Source: an uncultured Phascolarctobacterium sp. (GTDB lineage Bacteria; Bacillota; Negativicutes; Acidaminococcales; Acidaminococcaceae). Taken from it: a stretch of 64,000 bases of DNA. A program made the translations under genes and the position numbers. The notes beneath the pieces are model-generated. The model searched no databases, was not told the origin of the DNA, and was given only the letters and a program-made list of their open reading frames with translations. The first letter of the stretch is position 1, and every line of letters begins with the position of its first letter. Positions 21,179-30,811 of the stretch are shown here, piece after piece. The stretch is taken from assembly GCA_958448515.1 (NCBI GenBank), contig CAUDEF010000002.1:62001-126000 (forward strand), read 5' to 3'.

Positions 21179-22398
21179 TATTTTAACATTCCTTTTTGCA
21201 TTAAAGCACGAACTTTAAGCGGCAGACCAAAGAGGTTAATGAAGCCGGTTGCATCAGCTTGGTTGTATACTTCATCTTCGCCAAAAGTTACATATTCCTG
21301 GCTGTACAGGGAGTACGGGGATTTTGCACCTGCACTGATGATATTGCCTTTGTACAGTTTCAAACGAACGGTACCGGTAACAGTTTTTTGGGTTTCGTCA
21401 ACGAAAGCAGCAAGTGCTTCACGAAGCGGAGAGAACCACATTCCATCATATACCAGTTCTGCATAGCGAATGCCAACCATTTGTTTGAAGCTTGCGGTAG
21501 CACGGTCAAGACAGAGGTTTTCAAGTTCATTGTGTGCATAGTAAATAATAGAGCCAGCAGGGTTTTCATAAACGCCGCGGGATTTCATGCCAACAAGACG
21601 GTTTTCAACGATATCGCAGATACCAACACCGTTGCGGATACCAATTTCATTTAAGGTTTCAACAATTTTTGCAGGGCTGAGTTTTTCACCATTTACAGCA
21701 ACAGGCAAACCTTGTTCAAATTCGAGTTCAACATATTCATCTTTGTCAGGAGCAGTTTCCGGAGTGTTGGTAACAATGAAGAGTTCATCTTTCGGAGCAT
21801 TCCAGGGATCTTCCAGATCACTGCCTTCATGGCTCAGATGCCACATGTTGCGGTCCATGGAATAGTCATGGTCATGGGTTACAGGTACCGGAATATTGTG
21901 TGCTGCTGCAAAGTCAATAGCTTCGTCACGGGATCTGATGGACCATTCACGCCACGGAGCAATAATAGCCAGCTGCGGAGCCAGTGCTTTTACGGAAAGT
22001 TCAAAACGAACCTGGTCATTACCTTTACCGGTTGCACCATGAGCAATAGCGTCAGCACCTTCAGCTTCAGCAATTTCAACTAATCTTTTAGCAATCAAAG
22101 GACGAGCAAAAGAAGTACCGAGCAGATATTTCTTTTCATATACTGCGCCAGCTTTTACTACAGGCCATACATAATCAGAAATGAATTCTTCTTTCAAATC
22201 GAGAATATAGCATTTGCTTGCACCAGAATTGATAGCTTTATCATGTACCGGATTAAGCTCATCACCCTGGCCAAGGTCAGCAGTAACAGCAATAACTTCG
22301 CAGTTATTGTAGTTTTCTTTTAACCAAGGAATAATTATAGAGGTGTCAAGACCACCAGAATATGCAAGTACGACTTTTTTAATATCTTCTTTTTTCAT
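21178..22398 (-). CDS. argG: Argininosuccinate synthase
   Basis: 406 aa. Joins citrulline and aspartate using ATP. The N-type ATP pyrophosphatase P-loop [10 protein letters not shown] lies at about 13-22; [10 protein letters not shown] and [14 protein letters not shown] are family blocks. GGGAGG precedes the ATG at seven to ten bases. It has its own promoter (22462-22489), separate from the argCJBDF group upstream. Confidence 0.97.
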   Translation of the reverse strand: MKKEDIKKVVLAYSGGLDTSIIIPWLKENYNNCEVIAVTADLGQGDELNPVHDKAINSGASKCYILDLKEEFISDYVWPVVKAGAVYEKKYLLGTSFARPLIAKRLVEIAEAEGADAIAHGATGKGNDQVRFELSVKALAPQLAIIAPWREWSIRSRDEAIDFAAAHNIPVPVTHDHDYSMDRNMWHLSHEGSDLEDPWNAPKDELFIVTNTPETAPDKDEYVELEFEQGLPVAVNGEKLSPAKIVETLNEIGIRNGVGICDIVENRLVGMKSRGVYENPAGSIIYYAHNELENLCLDRATASFKQMVGIRYAELVYDGMWFSPLREALAAFVDETQKTVTGTVRLKLYKGNIISAGAKSPYSLYSQEYVTFGEDEVYNQADATGFINLFGLPLKVRALMQKGMLK

Positions 22399-22461
22399 TA
22401 CTAAATAGCCTCCCAGTTTTTTTATTCAATTTTACTGAATATTTTTGCATTGATATTGTAT

Positions 22462-22489
22462 ATTATAGCACCTTTTCAATAAATGTCCA
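22462..22489 (-). promoter_or_regulatory. Promoter of argGH
   Basis: TGGACA (22489-22484), 16-bp spacer, TATAAT (22467-22462). A loose inverted repeat TATTCA...TGAATA lies downstream at about 22423-22441 and could be an ARG box, but the match is weak. Confidence 0.7.
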
Positions 22490-22524
22490 GTCTTTTTGCA
22501 ATTGTATACAAAATTATCTAATTA

Positions 22525-23466
22525 TTATAAAACTTCATCGCTCATTAAGAGTGCCATAATAGCTTTTTGTACATGCAGACGATTTTCAGCCTGATCAAAT
22601 ACTACGGACTGAGGACCTTCCAGTACTTCTTCGGTAATTTCTTCACCACGATAAGCCGGCAGACAATGCATAACAATAGCTTCCGGTCTTGCCACTGCCA
22701 GAAGTTCTTTATTAATCTGATACTGGCCTAATGCTTCTTTGCGTATGTTATGCTCTTCTTCCTGACCCATGCTTGCCCATGCATCTGTATAAAGTACATC
22801 TGCACCTTTGGCAGCTTTAAACAAATCTTCTTCTACAGTAACAGAGCAGCCTGTCTGAACAGCATCTTCCTGTGCCATTTTTACAATTTCCGGATCAGGC
22901 TGATAGCCCTTCGGGCTTGCACAAACCATATTCATACCAACTTTAGCGCAGGCAAACATTAAGGAATGAGCCATATTATTGCCGTCACCAACATAAACAA
23001 GCTTACGCCCTTTTAAAACTTCCATTTTTTCCTGGATGGTAAAAATGTCAGTTAAAGCCTGGCAGGGATGCAGCAGATCGGTAAGTCCGTTAATTACCGG
23101 AACGCTGGCATACTGTGCCAGCTCAATAACAGAATCATGAGAAAATGTTCTGATCATAATGCCGTCTACAAAACGGGATAAAACTCTTGCTGTATCTCTT
23201 ACAGGTTCGCCGCGACCAATCTGAGAAGACGCATCACTCAGATAAATAGGATGACCGCCTAATTGCCAGAAACCTACCTCAAAAGAGGTTCTTGTTCTTG
23301 TAGATGCCTTGGAAAAAAGCATCGCTAAAGTTTTTCCTTTTAAATATTGATGTTCTTCACCATTTTTTTGTTTACGTTTCAGCTTTTTAGCTACATCTAA
23401 AATGGTAGCAACTTCACCAACAGTCAAATCGTGAATAGAAATCAAGTCTTTATTTCTTAAACCCAT
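22525..23466 (-). CDS. argF: Ornithine carbamoyltransferase
   Basis: 313 aa. Makes citrulline from ornithine and carbamoyl phosphate. Carbamoyl-phosphate site STRTRTSFE (about 55-63), HPCQALTD, and the ornithine-loop HCLPAYRGEE (about 267-276). Anabolic role inferred from its place at the end of argCJBD, 23 bases after argD; catabolic arc genes are absent here. Followed by about 60 AT-rich bases before the argG promoter, with no clear terminator. Confidence 0.95.
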   Translation of the reverse strand: MGLRNKDLISIHDLTVGEVATILDVAKKLKRKQKNGEEHQYLKGKTLAMLFSKASTRTRTSFEVGFWQLGGHPIYLSDASSQIGRGEPVRDTARVLSRFVDGIMIRTFSHDSVIELAQYASVPVINGLTDLLHPCQALTDIFTIQEKMEVLKGRKLVYVGDGNNMAHSLMFACAKVGMNMVCASPKGYQPDPEIVKMAQEDAVQTGCSVTVEEDLFKAAKGADVLYTDAWASMGQEEEHNIRKEALGQYQINKELLAVARPEAIVMHCLPAYRGEEITEEVLEGPQSVVFDQAENRLHVQKAIMALLMSDEVL

Positions 23467-23489
23467 TTGTAACTCTCCCTCAAAACAAC

Positions 23490-24680
23490 TTAAAACTCAG
23501 CCAAAGCATCATCTAAAGCTTTCACTACAATATCTATTTCTTCTTTAGTAACGATAAGCGGCGGAACAAGTCTGATAACATTGCCGGCAGTGCAGTTTAC
23601 GATAACATGGTTTGCCAGGCATCTTTCAACTACAGGTTTGCCCTCTTTAACAAGTTCCATGCCTAAAATAAGACCACGTCCGCGAACTTCTTTGACCTTT
23701 TCAGGATATTTAGCCTGCAGCTTTTCAAGCTCAGCTTTAAAATAATCCCCCTGTACGGCAGCTTTATCTACCAGGTTTTCAGAACGGATAGCAGTAAGAC
23801 ACGCATAAGCAGCTGCACACGCTAACGGATTACCGCCAAATGTGCTGCCATGATCACCTGCTTTAAATACATGAGCCAATCTTTCTTCAACAGCAAATCC
23901 ACCCATGGGGAAACCGCCGCCAATACCTTTGGCAAAAGTAAGGATATCAGGTTTTACACCGCTGTGCATATATGCAAACCATTTACCGGTACGGCCAACG
24001 CCAGTCTGAATTTCGTCAAAAATAAGCAGTGCATCATGCTTATCGCACAAGCTGCGTACCTGCTGCAGATACTCATCAGTAGGTACATGCACACCGCCTT
24101 CACCCTGTACAGGCTCAAGCAGTACAGCACATACGTCATCACCCATTACAGCTTCCAACGCTTTAATATCGCCATACTCTACATATTCATAACCAGCCGG
24201 AAGCGGTTCATAACCCTGCTGATATTTTTTCTGACCTGTTGCAGTAAGAGTCATCATTGTACGTCCATGGAAGGAATGTACAGCTGTGATAATACGGAAT
24301 TTGCCGTCAGCCTTTTGTTTGCCATATTTTCTAGCCAGCTTCAAAGCACCTTCATTAGCTTCAGCACCGCTGTTTGCCAGAAATACTCTGTCAAAACCGC
24401 TTACTTCAGCAATAACCTTTACAGCTTTTGCCTGAATTTCAGTATAGTAAAGGTTTGAGCAGTGCATAATCTTGGCAGCCTGATCAGCAATAGCTTTTAC
24501 AAGCACAGGATGTGCATGTCCCAAAGCATTAACAGCAATACCTGCCAGAAAATCTACATATTTGTTGCCCTCGGTATCGTAAAGATAGCAGCCTTTGCCA
24601 TGATCTAAAACCAAAGGATATCTGCCAAATACCGGCAGGTAATATTTTTCTGTTTCGTCAATAACATTCTTGTAATCCAC
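23490..24680 (-). CDS. argD: Acetylornithine aminotransferase
   Basis: 396 aa from GTG 24680, chosen because AAGGGG lies nine bases upstream; an in-frame TTG at 24698 overlaps that site. Class-III PLP aminotransferase that makes N-acetylornithine. Motifs: FANSGAEANEGALKLARKYG-like block (seen as FLANSGAEANEGALKLARKY), the PLP-binding Asp in LLIFDEIQTGVGRTG and the Schiff-base Lys in TFAKGIGGGFPMGG. Fourth gene of argCJBDF. Confidence 0.95.
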   Translation of the reverse strand: MDYKNVIDETEKYYLPVFGRYPLVLDHGKGCYLYDTEGNKYVDFLAGIAVNALGHAHPVLVKAIADQAAKIMHCSNLYYTEIQAKAVKVIAEVSGFDRVFLANSGAEANEGALKLARKYGKQKADGKFRIITAVHSFHGRTMMTLTATGQKKYQQGYEPLPAGYEYVEYGDIKALEAVMGDDVCAVLLEPVQGEGGVHVPTDEYLQQVRSLCDKHDALLIFDEIQTGVGRTGKWFAYMHSGVKPDILTFAKGIGGGFPMGGFAVEERLAHVFKAGDHGSTFGGNPLACAAAYACLTAIRSENLVDKAAVQGDYFKAELEKLQAKYPEKVKEVRGRGLILGMELVKEGKPVVERCLANHVIVNCTAGNVIRLVPPLIVTKEEIDIVVKALDDALAEF

Positions 24681-24718
24681 TAAAAACAGCCCCTTCAAAA
24701 CAATTTATTTATGCAATC

Positions 24719-25609
24719 TTATAATTCTTTAACAACTTCAGTACCAACGCCTTTGTCACTGAAGATTTCCATTAAGATAGTATGTTCTGCACGGCCGTCA
24801 ATAATATGAGTTTTCTTAGCACCGCCGGACAGAGCAGTAATGCATGCACGAACTTTCGGAATCATGCCGCCGTCAATGTTGCCGCGAATGATAAGTTCCT
24901 GAGCTTTTTCAAAAGTAAGAGTAGAAATGAAGCTGTTTTCATCGCGATAATCAGAGTAAATACCTTTAACATCAGTAAGTACCAGTAATTTTTCAGCTTT
25001 CAATGCGCCTGCGATCTCACCAGCAACACTGTCTGCATTGATATTGTAAGTTTCACCGGATTTGCCAACACCAGTCGGAGCAATTACAGGAATAAAACCA
25101 TTTTCCAGCAATACTTCGATAAGTTCAGTGTTTACATGTTCAACATTACCAACATAACCGATATCAACCAGATTTACTTCACCATTTTCATAAACGTCTG
25201 CCAGATGTTTTTTAGCAATAACCAGGTTTGCATCTTTGCCGTTTAAGCCAACAGCTTTGCCACCCAGCATATTAAGACGAGCAACAAGATCGGTGTTAAT
25301 TTTACCTACAAGAGCCATTTCTGCAATGCCAACAGATTCAGCATCGGTTACGCGCAATCCGCTTACAAATTCGCTTTTTTTGCCAGCCTGCTGCAGCATG
25401 GTAGTAATTTCAGGGCCGCCGCCATGAACAACAACAGGACGCATACCTGCGCATTGGAGGAAAACAACATCCTGCAGCACTTTATTTTTAATTTCGTCAT
25501 TCAGCATAGCGTTGCCGCCATATTTTACTACAATAGTTTTATCTTTAAAATCTCTCAGATAAGGCAAAGCTTCCATCAAAGTTTTTACTTGAGCATCATT
25601 CATTAACAT
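24719..25609 (-). CDS. argB: Acetylglutamate kinase
   Basis: 296 aa. Phosphorylates N-acetylglutamate. Amino-acid-kinase fold with VVKYGGNAM at about 25-33, VVHGGGPEI, and GGMIPKV near 245 that binds substrate. The length and the N-terminal helix MNDAQVKTLMEALPYLRDF resemble the arginine-inhibited hexameric type, so feedback control is plausible. RBS GGAGG eight bases before the ATG. Confidence 0.96.
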   Translation of the reverse strand: MLMNDAQVKTLMEALPYLRDFKDKTIVVKYGGNAMLNDEIKNKVLQDVVFLQCAGMRPVVVHGGGPEITTMLQQAGKKSEFVSGLRVTDAESVGIAEMALVGKINTDLVARLNMLGGKAVGLNGKDANLVIAKKHLADVYENGEVNLVDIGYVGNVEHVNTELIEVLLENGFIPVIAPTGVGKSGETYNINADSVAGEIAGALKAEKLLVLTDVKGIYSDYRDENSFISTLTFEKAQELIIRGNIDGGMIPKVRACITALSGGAKKTHIIDGRAEHTILMEIFSDKGVGTEVVKEL

Positions 25610-25649
25610 AGGTTATTCCTCCTTAGTAACATATAATTTACCAGATATA

Positions 25650-26855
25650 TCAGGTATGATATTCTCCGTTAATTTTCACATATTCATAACTGAAATCACA
25701 GGTCCATACAGTAGCTGTTTCATTACCTGCAGCCAGATCTATATTCATCTGAATGTCATGTTCTGACATAATCGGTGCCAGCTTTTCAGCCGGAACATTA
25801 CAGTTCATACCGTTTTCTACAAGTCTGATGCCACCAATGTCCAGATTAACTTTTTCTGCGTTCATGGCAGCTCCGCTGTATCCTGCTGCACAGACAATTC
25901 TTCCCCAGTTAGGATCTTCACCAAAGAAAGCTGTTTTTACAAGAGGAGATTTGGCAATAGCCATTGCACAGATTTTCGCATCCTCCCAGCTTGCAGCACC
26001 ACAAACATTTACTTCCAAAAATTTGGTTGCGCCTTCACCGTCACGGGCAATAAGTTTTGCCAGATCAGTAGCACAAGCTTTAAGCGCTTCAAAGAAAACA
26101 GGATAATCAGGATGTTCCTCAGACAGAATAATTTCATTTTCAGCAAGACCATTTGCCAGAACAATCATACTGTCATTGGTACTGGTATCACCATCAACGA
26201 CTACCATATTAAAGGATTTATCAGCTGCAGCTTTTACCGCTCTTTTTAAAACATCAGGAGCAATAGCTGCATCAGTAGTAATAAAGGTCAGCATGGTTGC
26301 CATATTAGGATGAATCATGCCGGCACCTTTGGCAATACCTGCGATGGTTATTTTTTTGCCATCAATTTCTACTTCATAAGCAGATTTTTTAATAAAGGTA
26401 TCTGTTGTCTGAATTGCCAGAGCACAGCTTTCACCTTCATTTTCATCCATAGCATCAACAGCATCGGCAATACCTGTCAGCAGCTTATCCATGGGTAAAA
26501 ACTGACCGATAACGCCGGTAGAGCAAACAAAAACTTCTTCCGGTTTAATGCCCAGAAGCTCTGCAGCATGGCTTTGCATTTTCTTAGCATCAGTATAGCC
26601 CTGTTCACCGGTACACGCATTGGCACAGCCGCTGTTGACAACAATAGCCTGAGCATATGAACCCTTATTTACTTCTCTGCTTACATGCACAGGAGCAGCA
26701 CACATTTTGTTTTGAGTAAAAACAGCACCGCATGCTGCCGGAACAGTACTGTAAACAACAGCAACATCGTGATTGCCGCTTACTTTAATACCAGCTTTTA
26801 CACCTGCAGCCAAAAAGCCCTGCGGAGCAGTAAGCCAGCCTTCAATTTTTTTCAT
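25650..26855 (-). CDS. argJ: Bifunctional ornithine acetyltransferase / N-acetylglutamate synthase
   Basis: 401 aa. Recycles the acetyl group from acetylornithine to glutamate. The protein self-cleaves before the Thr in GMIHPNMATMLTFITTDA (about residue 185), giving two subunits; that site is intact. NSGCANACTG near 73 forms the oxyanion region. Since argE and argA are not seen, the cyclic pathway is likely; whether it is also able to use acetyl-CoA cannot be read here. Confidence 0.95.
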   Translation of the reverse strand: MKKIEGWLTAPQGFLAAGVKAGIKVSGNHDVAVVYSTVPAACGAVFTQNKMCAAPVHVSREVNKGSYAQAIVVNSGCANACTGEQGYTDAKKMQSHAAELLGIKPEEVFVCSTGVIGQFLPMDKLLTGIADAVDAMDENEGESCALAIQTTDTFIKKSAYEVEIDGKKITIAGIAKGAGMIHPNMATMLTFITTDAAIAPDVLKRAVKAAADKSFNMVVVDGDTSTNDSMIVLANGLAENEIILSEEHPDYPVFFEALKACATDLAKLIARDGEGATKFLEVNVCGAASWEDAKICAMAIAKSPLVKTAFFGEDPNWGRIVCAAGYSGAAMNAEKVNLDIGGIRLVENGMNCNVPAEKLAPIMSEHDIQMNIDLAAGNETATVWTCDFSYEYVKINGEYHT

Positions 26856-26874
26856 ATTACAATCCCTCTTTCAA

Positions 26875-27909
26875 TCAAGGATAGATAGGAAGCTGACGCA
26901 AACCGACAGTTTCATCTAATCCAAACATTACATTCATATTTTGCACAGCCTGTCCTGCTGCACCTTTTACCAGATTATCTATGCAGCTCATAACAATAAC
27001 TCTGCCGGTACGTTTATCAGTCTGCCAGCCTATGTCAACATAATTGGAGGCACGCACATTTTTTATCTCCGGACAAGCCCCCTGTCCTCTTAAACGAATA
27101 AAGAACTCATTTTTATACATATCTTTGAACGCTTCTGCAACCTGCCCATCAGTTACGCCTTCTTTGAGCTGAGCATAGCAGGTAGACAAAATGCCTCTGT
27201 CTACAGGCAAAAGATGCGGTGTAAACTGAATAACAACCTGTTCTCCGGCAAAATCACTGTAAGCCTGCTCTATTTCCGGAGTATGTCTGTGACTTGCAAC
27301 ACCATAGGCATGGAAGTTTTCATTTACGCTGCAGTATAAACTGCCTACTTTTAGGCTTCTTCCTGCTCCGGTTGTACCAGATTTGGCATCAACTACAATT
27401 CCCTTTGTCTCTATAAGACCTGCTTTCAAAAGCGGAACCAGAGCAAGTATACTGCATGTTGTATAGCATCCGGGATTAGCAACCAGCATTGCGTCCTTTA
27501 CCTTGTCGCGATACAGTTCAGTAAGACCATAAACTGCATTGTTGTCAGGATCTTCATGCTTAACTTTATACCATTGCTCAAAAACCTTACTGTCTTTGAA
27601 TCTGTAGTCTCCGCCCAAATCAATAATTCTTGTTGAGGAGCCTTTCAGTGCCTTACCAATTTTCATGGCATGTCCATGAGGCAAAGCAATAAATATAACA
27701 TCGCTGCCAGCAGCAATATCTTCAATATTCTGCATGGAATCAAGCGCTTTTTCCACTCTTCCAGATAAATGCGGATACATGGAGCTGATTATTTCTCCAG
27801 TACTGCTTTCAGACGTAATATAAGCAATTTCTGCTTCCGGATGTCCATCAAGCAGTCTCAAAAGTTCTACACCGGCATAACCGGTTGCACCAATAACGCT
27901 AACTTTCAT
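26875..27909 (-). CDS. argC: N-acetyl-gamma-glutamyl-phosphate reductase
   Basis: 344 aa. NADPH-dependent reduction of acetylglutamyl phosphate. N-terminal VIGATGYAGVELLRLL nucleotide-binding motif and the active-site Cys in NPGCYTT (about 144-150). First gene of argCJBDF. TAAGGAGGT precedes the ATG. It is controlled by the promoter/palindrome at 27939-27975. Confidence 0.96.
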   Translation of the reverse strand: MKVSVIGATGYAGVELLRLLDGHPEAEIAYITSESSTGEIISSMYPHLSGRVEKALDSMQNIEDIAAGSDVIFIALPHGHAMKIGKALKGSSTRIIDLGGDYRFKDSKVFEQWYKVKHEDPDNNAVYGLTELYRDKVKDAMLVANPGCYTTCSILALVPLLKAGLIETKGIVVDAKSGTTGAGRSLKVGSLYCSVNENFHAYGVASHRHTPEIEQAYSDFAGEQVVIQFTPHLLPVDRGILSTCYAQLKEGVTDGQVAEAFKDMYKNEFFIRLRGQGACPEIKNVRASNYVDIGWQTDKRTGRVIVMSCIDNLVKGAAGQAVQNMNVMFGLDETVGLRQLPIYP

Positions 27910-27938
27910 GTATACCTCCTTAAATTTTTAACTTTTGT

Positions 27939-27975
27939 AATTATACACCTTATGTGTATAATTTTACAACACCTT
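27939..27975 (-). promoter_or_regulatory. argC promoter with an embedded operator-like palindrome
   Basis: A perfect 10-bp inverted repeat, AATTATACAC-CTTAT-GTGTATAATT, spans 27939-27963. On the minus strand its downstream arm contains TATAAT, and TTGTAA lies 18 bases further up, so the palindrome fills the spacer and -10. Position suggests a repressor site, possibly ArgR/AhrC, though the sequence is not the Bacillus ARG-box consensus. Confidence 0.6.
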
Positions 27976-28153
27976 TTTCAATTATTTTATTCATGAAAAA
28001 CACTTACCCATTTTATATACTATATTTTACTACTTTACAGTAGATTTTCATAGTTTTTTTATGACATATCAGCTACGTAAAATTTTATTTTAATTTTGCC
28101 TAAGCTCTCTGTTCCTGATAAAATTAATATGTAGAGATTGTGAGGTAAAATAT

Positions 28154-28966
28154 ATGTTAAAGACAATAATACTCGTAATTATCATCTCTGTAGGATTTAC
28201 ATTCTACGATAGTCAGACGCCTGATAAGGAGCCTGCTACTGCTGACAAAAAAATAGAACAGCATCAAAAAGAAGCTGCAGCAGGTCTGTTTTTCTCCCTG
28301 TTACCAGATAAAAAAGAATGGCCCGCGCCAATTCAAAAATTTTATCTGGCATTTAATATGGATGAAGTAATTGACCCTGTCAGAGAACGTCCTGACTGGA
28401 CCCCTTTAGCTGCTATTCCCAAAGATGTTCAGCAGGCTGTTATTGCCATAGAAGATCATAATTTTTATAATCATGGCGCCATAGCCATAGAAGGAATCCT
28501 GAGAGCTGCGCTTGTTAATATTTCCGCAGGAGAAATTGTTCAGGGCGGCAGTACTCTTACCCAGCAATTTGTAAAAAATGTTTTTCTGACTCATGAACAA
28601 AGTATTGAACGAAAAATTTCAGAAGCTATACTATCTTTGATGCTCGAAGAAAACTACACCAAAGATGAAATTCTTGAACTCTATCTGAATACCACATATC
28701 TTGGTGCAGGAAGCACAGGCATAACTCAGGCTGCCAATACTTATTTCGGTAAATCACCACAGGCGCTTACACTTGCTGAGTCTGCAGTAATCGCCTCTTT
28801 GCCTTATGCTCCATCAGCACTTAATCCGTTAGAAAATCCTGCAGCATGCAAAAAAAGGCAGCTGCTTGTTTTGCAGACCATGAGAAAACATGGCTTTATT
28901 GATATGGATAGAGAAAAAGAAGCTGCGCAGGAAGTAATTTATCTGCAAAACGGAACGACAATGTAA
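28154..28966 (+). CDS. Monofunctional GT51 peptidoglycan glycosyltransferase
   Basis: 270 aa. Polymerises lipid II into glycan strands at the outer face of the inner membrane. One N-terminal membrane anchor (about 3-18), then the lysozyme-like GT51 domain with the catalytic Glu in IEDHNFYNHG (about 98-107), QGGSTLTQQFVKN, RKISEAILSLMLE and ILELYLNTTYLGAGSTGI. No penicillin-binding transpeptidase domain follows, so it is like MtgA or a trimmed PBP1. GTGAGGT is the RBS. Single gene, divergent from argC, ended by a bidirectional terminator. Confidence 0.9.
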   Translation: MLKTIILVIIISVGFTFYDSQTPDKEPATADKKIEQHQKEAAAGLFFSLLPDKKEWPAPIQKFYLAFNMDEVIDPVRERPDWTPLAAIPKDVQQAVIAIEDHNFYNHGAIAIEGILRAALVNISAGEIVQGGSTLTQQFVKNVFLTHEQSIERKISEAILSLMLEENYTKDEILELYLNTTYLGAGSTGITQAANTYFGKSPQALTLAESAVIASLPYAPSALNPLENPAACKKRQLLVLQTMRKHGFIDMDREKEAAQEVIYLQNGTTM

Positions 28967-28980
28967 CAATTTAATAACAC

Positions 28981-29014
28981 AAAAGCCGATAACTTTTAAA
29001 GTTATCGGCTTTTA
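28981..29014. terminator. Bidirectional terminator
   Basis: AAAAGCCGATAACTTT / AAAGTTATCGGCTTTT perfect inverted repeat between convergent genes. Confidence 0.9.
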
Positions 29015-29018
29015 TTTA

Positions 29019-29720
29019 TTATTCTAAAGCAAATACCGCTTCAACGCTGGCACTTACAGTAATCATATCCGGATTGATAACTGTTGGAGTACTGTCTGCC
29101 TTCATTAATCTTTCTGCATAATTATAGGCTCTGCCTGCATCACTGTAGTTTACAGACCTTATACAGAGAATTCTCCCGGCTCTACGACCATCCGCAGCAG
29201 CAAGAATATCTGCCTGAGTACGCGCATTCTGCACAGCCTCTGTCAAAAGCTGTTTTTGCATAAGTTCCTTATTTTTAATAGAAAAATCAATTCCATTTAT
29301 CCCATGCACACCTGCTGCAGCAAGTTTATCAATTACATTGCCCAGCTTATTTAAATCATCAACTGTTATTTTTAAAAAGCTTTTTGCTGTATAACCTGTA
29401 ATATCTCCATCTTTATCATATTCAGGATATAAATTATAGCTTCTGCTTTTTATGTCATCCCCCGTCATGGCTAATCCCAGTAAAGAAGATTTTATTCTGT
29501 CAAAGCTCTTAGCAGCATTATCTGTCGCCTCATCCGCAGTACGTCCTGTTCCGGTAACATAAAAATTTACAAGAGCCATATTAGGAGCAATTTCTTTGCT
29601 GACAGTTCCACGTACGGTAACATCTTCCAGATTTCCTTCATATGCATTAACTAGGGAAGTACCAAAACAACTGCCAAAAATAATTACAAGCACAACAATA
29701 ATATTTTTCAGTTTATACAT
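29019..29720 (-). CDS. Exported SIMPL-domain (DUF541) protein
   Basis: 233 aa from ATG 29720, supported by GGAGGTGG upstream; the longer reading to 29756 adds 12 residues without a site. N-terminal signal peptide (about 1-26, cleavage near VNAYE), then one SIMPL/DUF541 domain: VTVRGTVSKEIAPNMALVNFYVTGTG at its start is typical and the C-terminus returns to ITVSASVEAVFALE. Members are periplasmic or surface proteins, some linked to oxidative stress, with no agreed biochemical function. Confidence 0.85.
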   Translation of the reverse strand: MYKLKNIIVVLVIIFGSCFGTSLVNAYEGNLEDVTVRGTVSKEIAPNMALVNFYVTGTGRTADEATDNAAKSFDRIKSSLLGLAMTGDDIKSRSYNLYPEYDKDGDITGYTAKSFLKITVDDLNKLGNVIDKLAAAGVHGINGIDFSIKNKELMQKQLLTEAVQNARTQADILAAADGRRAGRILCIRSVNYSDAGRAYNYAERLMKADSTPTVINPDMITVSASVEAVFALE

Positions 29721-29857
29721 AATGCCACCTCCATGCACCTTCAGTATAACATACAAAGCTTAATCTTAATAAAAAAACACAAAAAAACCATATTTTATTA
29801 TTAAGCTATTTTCATTTATCTGATATAATGAACAAAATGTACTTTAGAGAGGGTTCC

Positions 29858-29980
29858 ATGCGTAAGATATTATTTATTATTTCTCTTGGTTTTATTACTT
29901 ATGGCATATATAAAAAAGAATATCTTGCAGTTATGCGCAAAGCTGCAACAATTTGTCTGGAGTGTATAGGCATTGGTTAG
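29858..29980 (+). CDS. Small CXXC-motif protein, CD1871A family
   Basis: 40 aa, found by reading the gap. It begins MRKILFIISLGFITYGIYKK and ends ICLECIGIG with the motif C-L-E-C. One N-terminal membrane segment (about 4-18). The layout resembles the CD1871A-type small CXXC proteins of Firmicutes. A TATAAT (29824-29829) lies upstream, and GAGAGGG is its RBS. Its last codons overlap the TTG start of the next gene in another frame, so coupling is likely. Function unknown; the neighbours suggest thiol or Fe-S redox work at the membrane. Confidence 0.75.
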   Translation: MRKILFIISLGFITYGIYKKEYLAVMRKAATICLECIGIG

Positions 29981-30791
29981 ACGCAAGCTTGTTCAGTTTC
30001 TGACTGCAGTCATATACAACGGAAATTTTGAAGGATTTTTAAACGGAAAAATATGGCAGGGTCAAAGCAAAAGTATCTGCGTTCCCGGACTGAACTGTTA
30101 TTCCTGCCCTGGTGCCCTTGGTGCCTGTCCAATAGGAGCACTGCAGAGCTCCTTAAGCGGTGCTTTTTTGCGCATTCCCTTTTATGTTCTGGGATTTTTA
30201 ATGCTTATCGGGCTGCTTTTCGGCAGGCTTATATGCGGATGGGCTTGTCCCTTTGGCCTGATACAAGAATTACTTTACAAAATACCTTCTCCCAAATTCA
30301 GTAAAAATAAATTTACGTATAATCTGGCTAAATTAAAGTATTTTATTTTGATATTTTTTGTCCTTTTAATGCCCATTGCTTACTATTTTATCAGCGGCGT
30401 AGGAGTTCCTGCGTTCTGTAAATTTATCTGCCCGGCAGGCACGCTGGAGGCTGCTCTGCCTCTTGCAGCAGTCAGCGACAATATCAGATCTTCTCTTGGC
30501 ACTCTCTTTAGCTGGAAATTATTTCTTATGCTGATTATTTTGTCAGCCGCAGTTTTTATCTATCGCCCTTTTTGCAGATTTATCTGCCCGCTTGGGGCTA
30601 TTTATGGATTATGCAATAAAATAGCTCTTTTTGGAGTTAAAATAGACCAGCAAAAATGTATCCACTGCCAGAAATGTATTCAGCATTGTCTGCTGGACTG
30701 CAAAAAAATAAATGATACTGAATGTATAGCCTGTGGTGAATGTCAAAAAGTATGTCCTACGCAGGCAATTTCTATCGGAAAAAAATTTTAA
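29973..30791 (+). CDS. Membrane polyferredoxin, NapH/CcoG-like 4Fe-4S protein
   Basis: 272 aa with a TTG start overlapping the previous gene; GGAG lies ten bases upstream. Four to five membrane segments (about 63-85, 115-138, 175-195). Cys motifs: CYSCPGALGACPIGA near 40, CGWACPFGL near 88, FCKFICPAG and CRFICPLGA, then two ferredoxin-type clusters CIHCQKCIQHCLLDC and CIACGECQKVCP at the C-terminus. Such proteins pass electrons across the membrane. With the CXXC protein before it and a TlpA-like lipoprotein 20 bases after, it may power an extracytoplasmic thiol-reduction route (inference). Confidence 0.88.
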   Translation: MVRRKLVQFLTAVIYNGNFEGFLNGKIWQGQSKSICVPGLNCYSCPGALGACPIGALQSSLSGAFLRIPFYVLGFLMLIGLLFGRLICGWACPFGLIQELLYKIPSPKFSKNKFTYNLAKLKYFILIFFVLLMPIAYYFISGVGVPAFCKFICPAGTLEAALPLAAVSDNIRSSLGTLFSWKLFLMLIILSAAVFIYRPFCRFICPLGAIYGLCNKIALFGVKIDQQKCIHCQKCIQHCLLDCKKINDTECIACGECQKVCPTQAISIGKKF

Positions 30792-30811
30792 TACAGAAAG
30801 GACTATAATCT

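Noticed and set aside
22423..22441. ARG box before argG
   Set aside because: The inverted TATTCA/TGAATA has a poor match to known boxes and AT-rich context; kept only as a note with the promoter.
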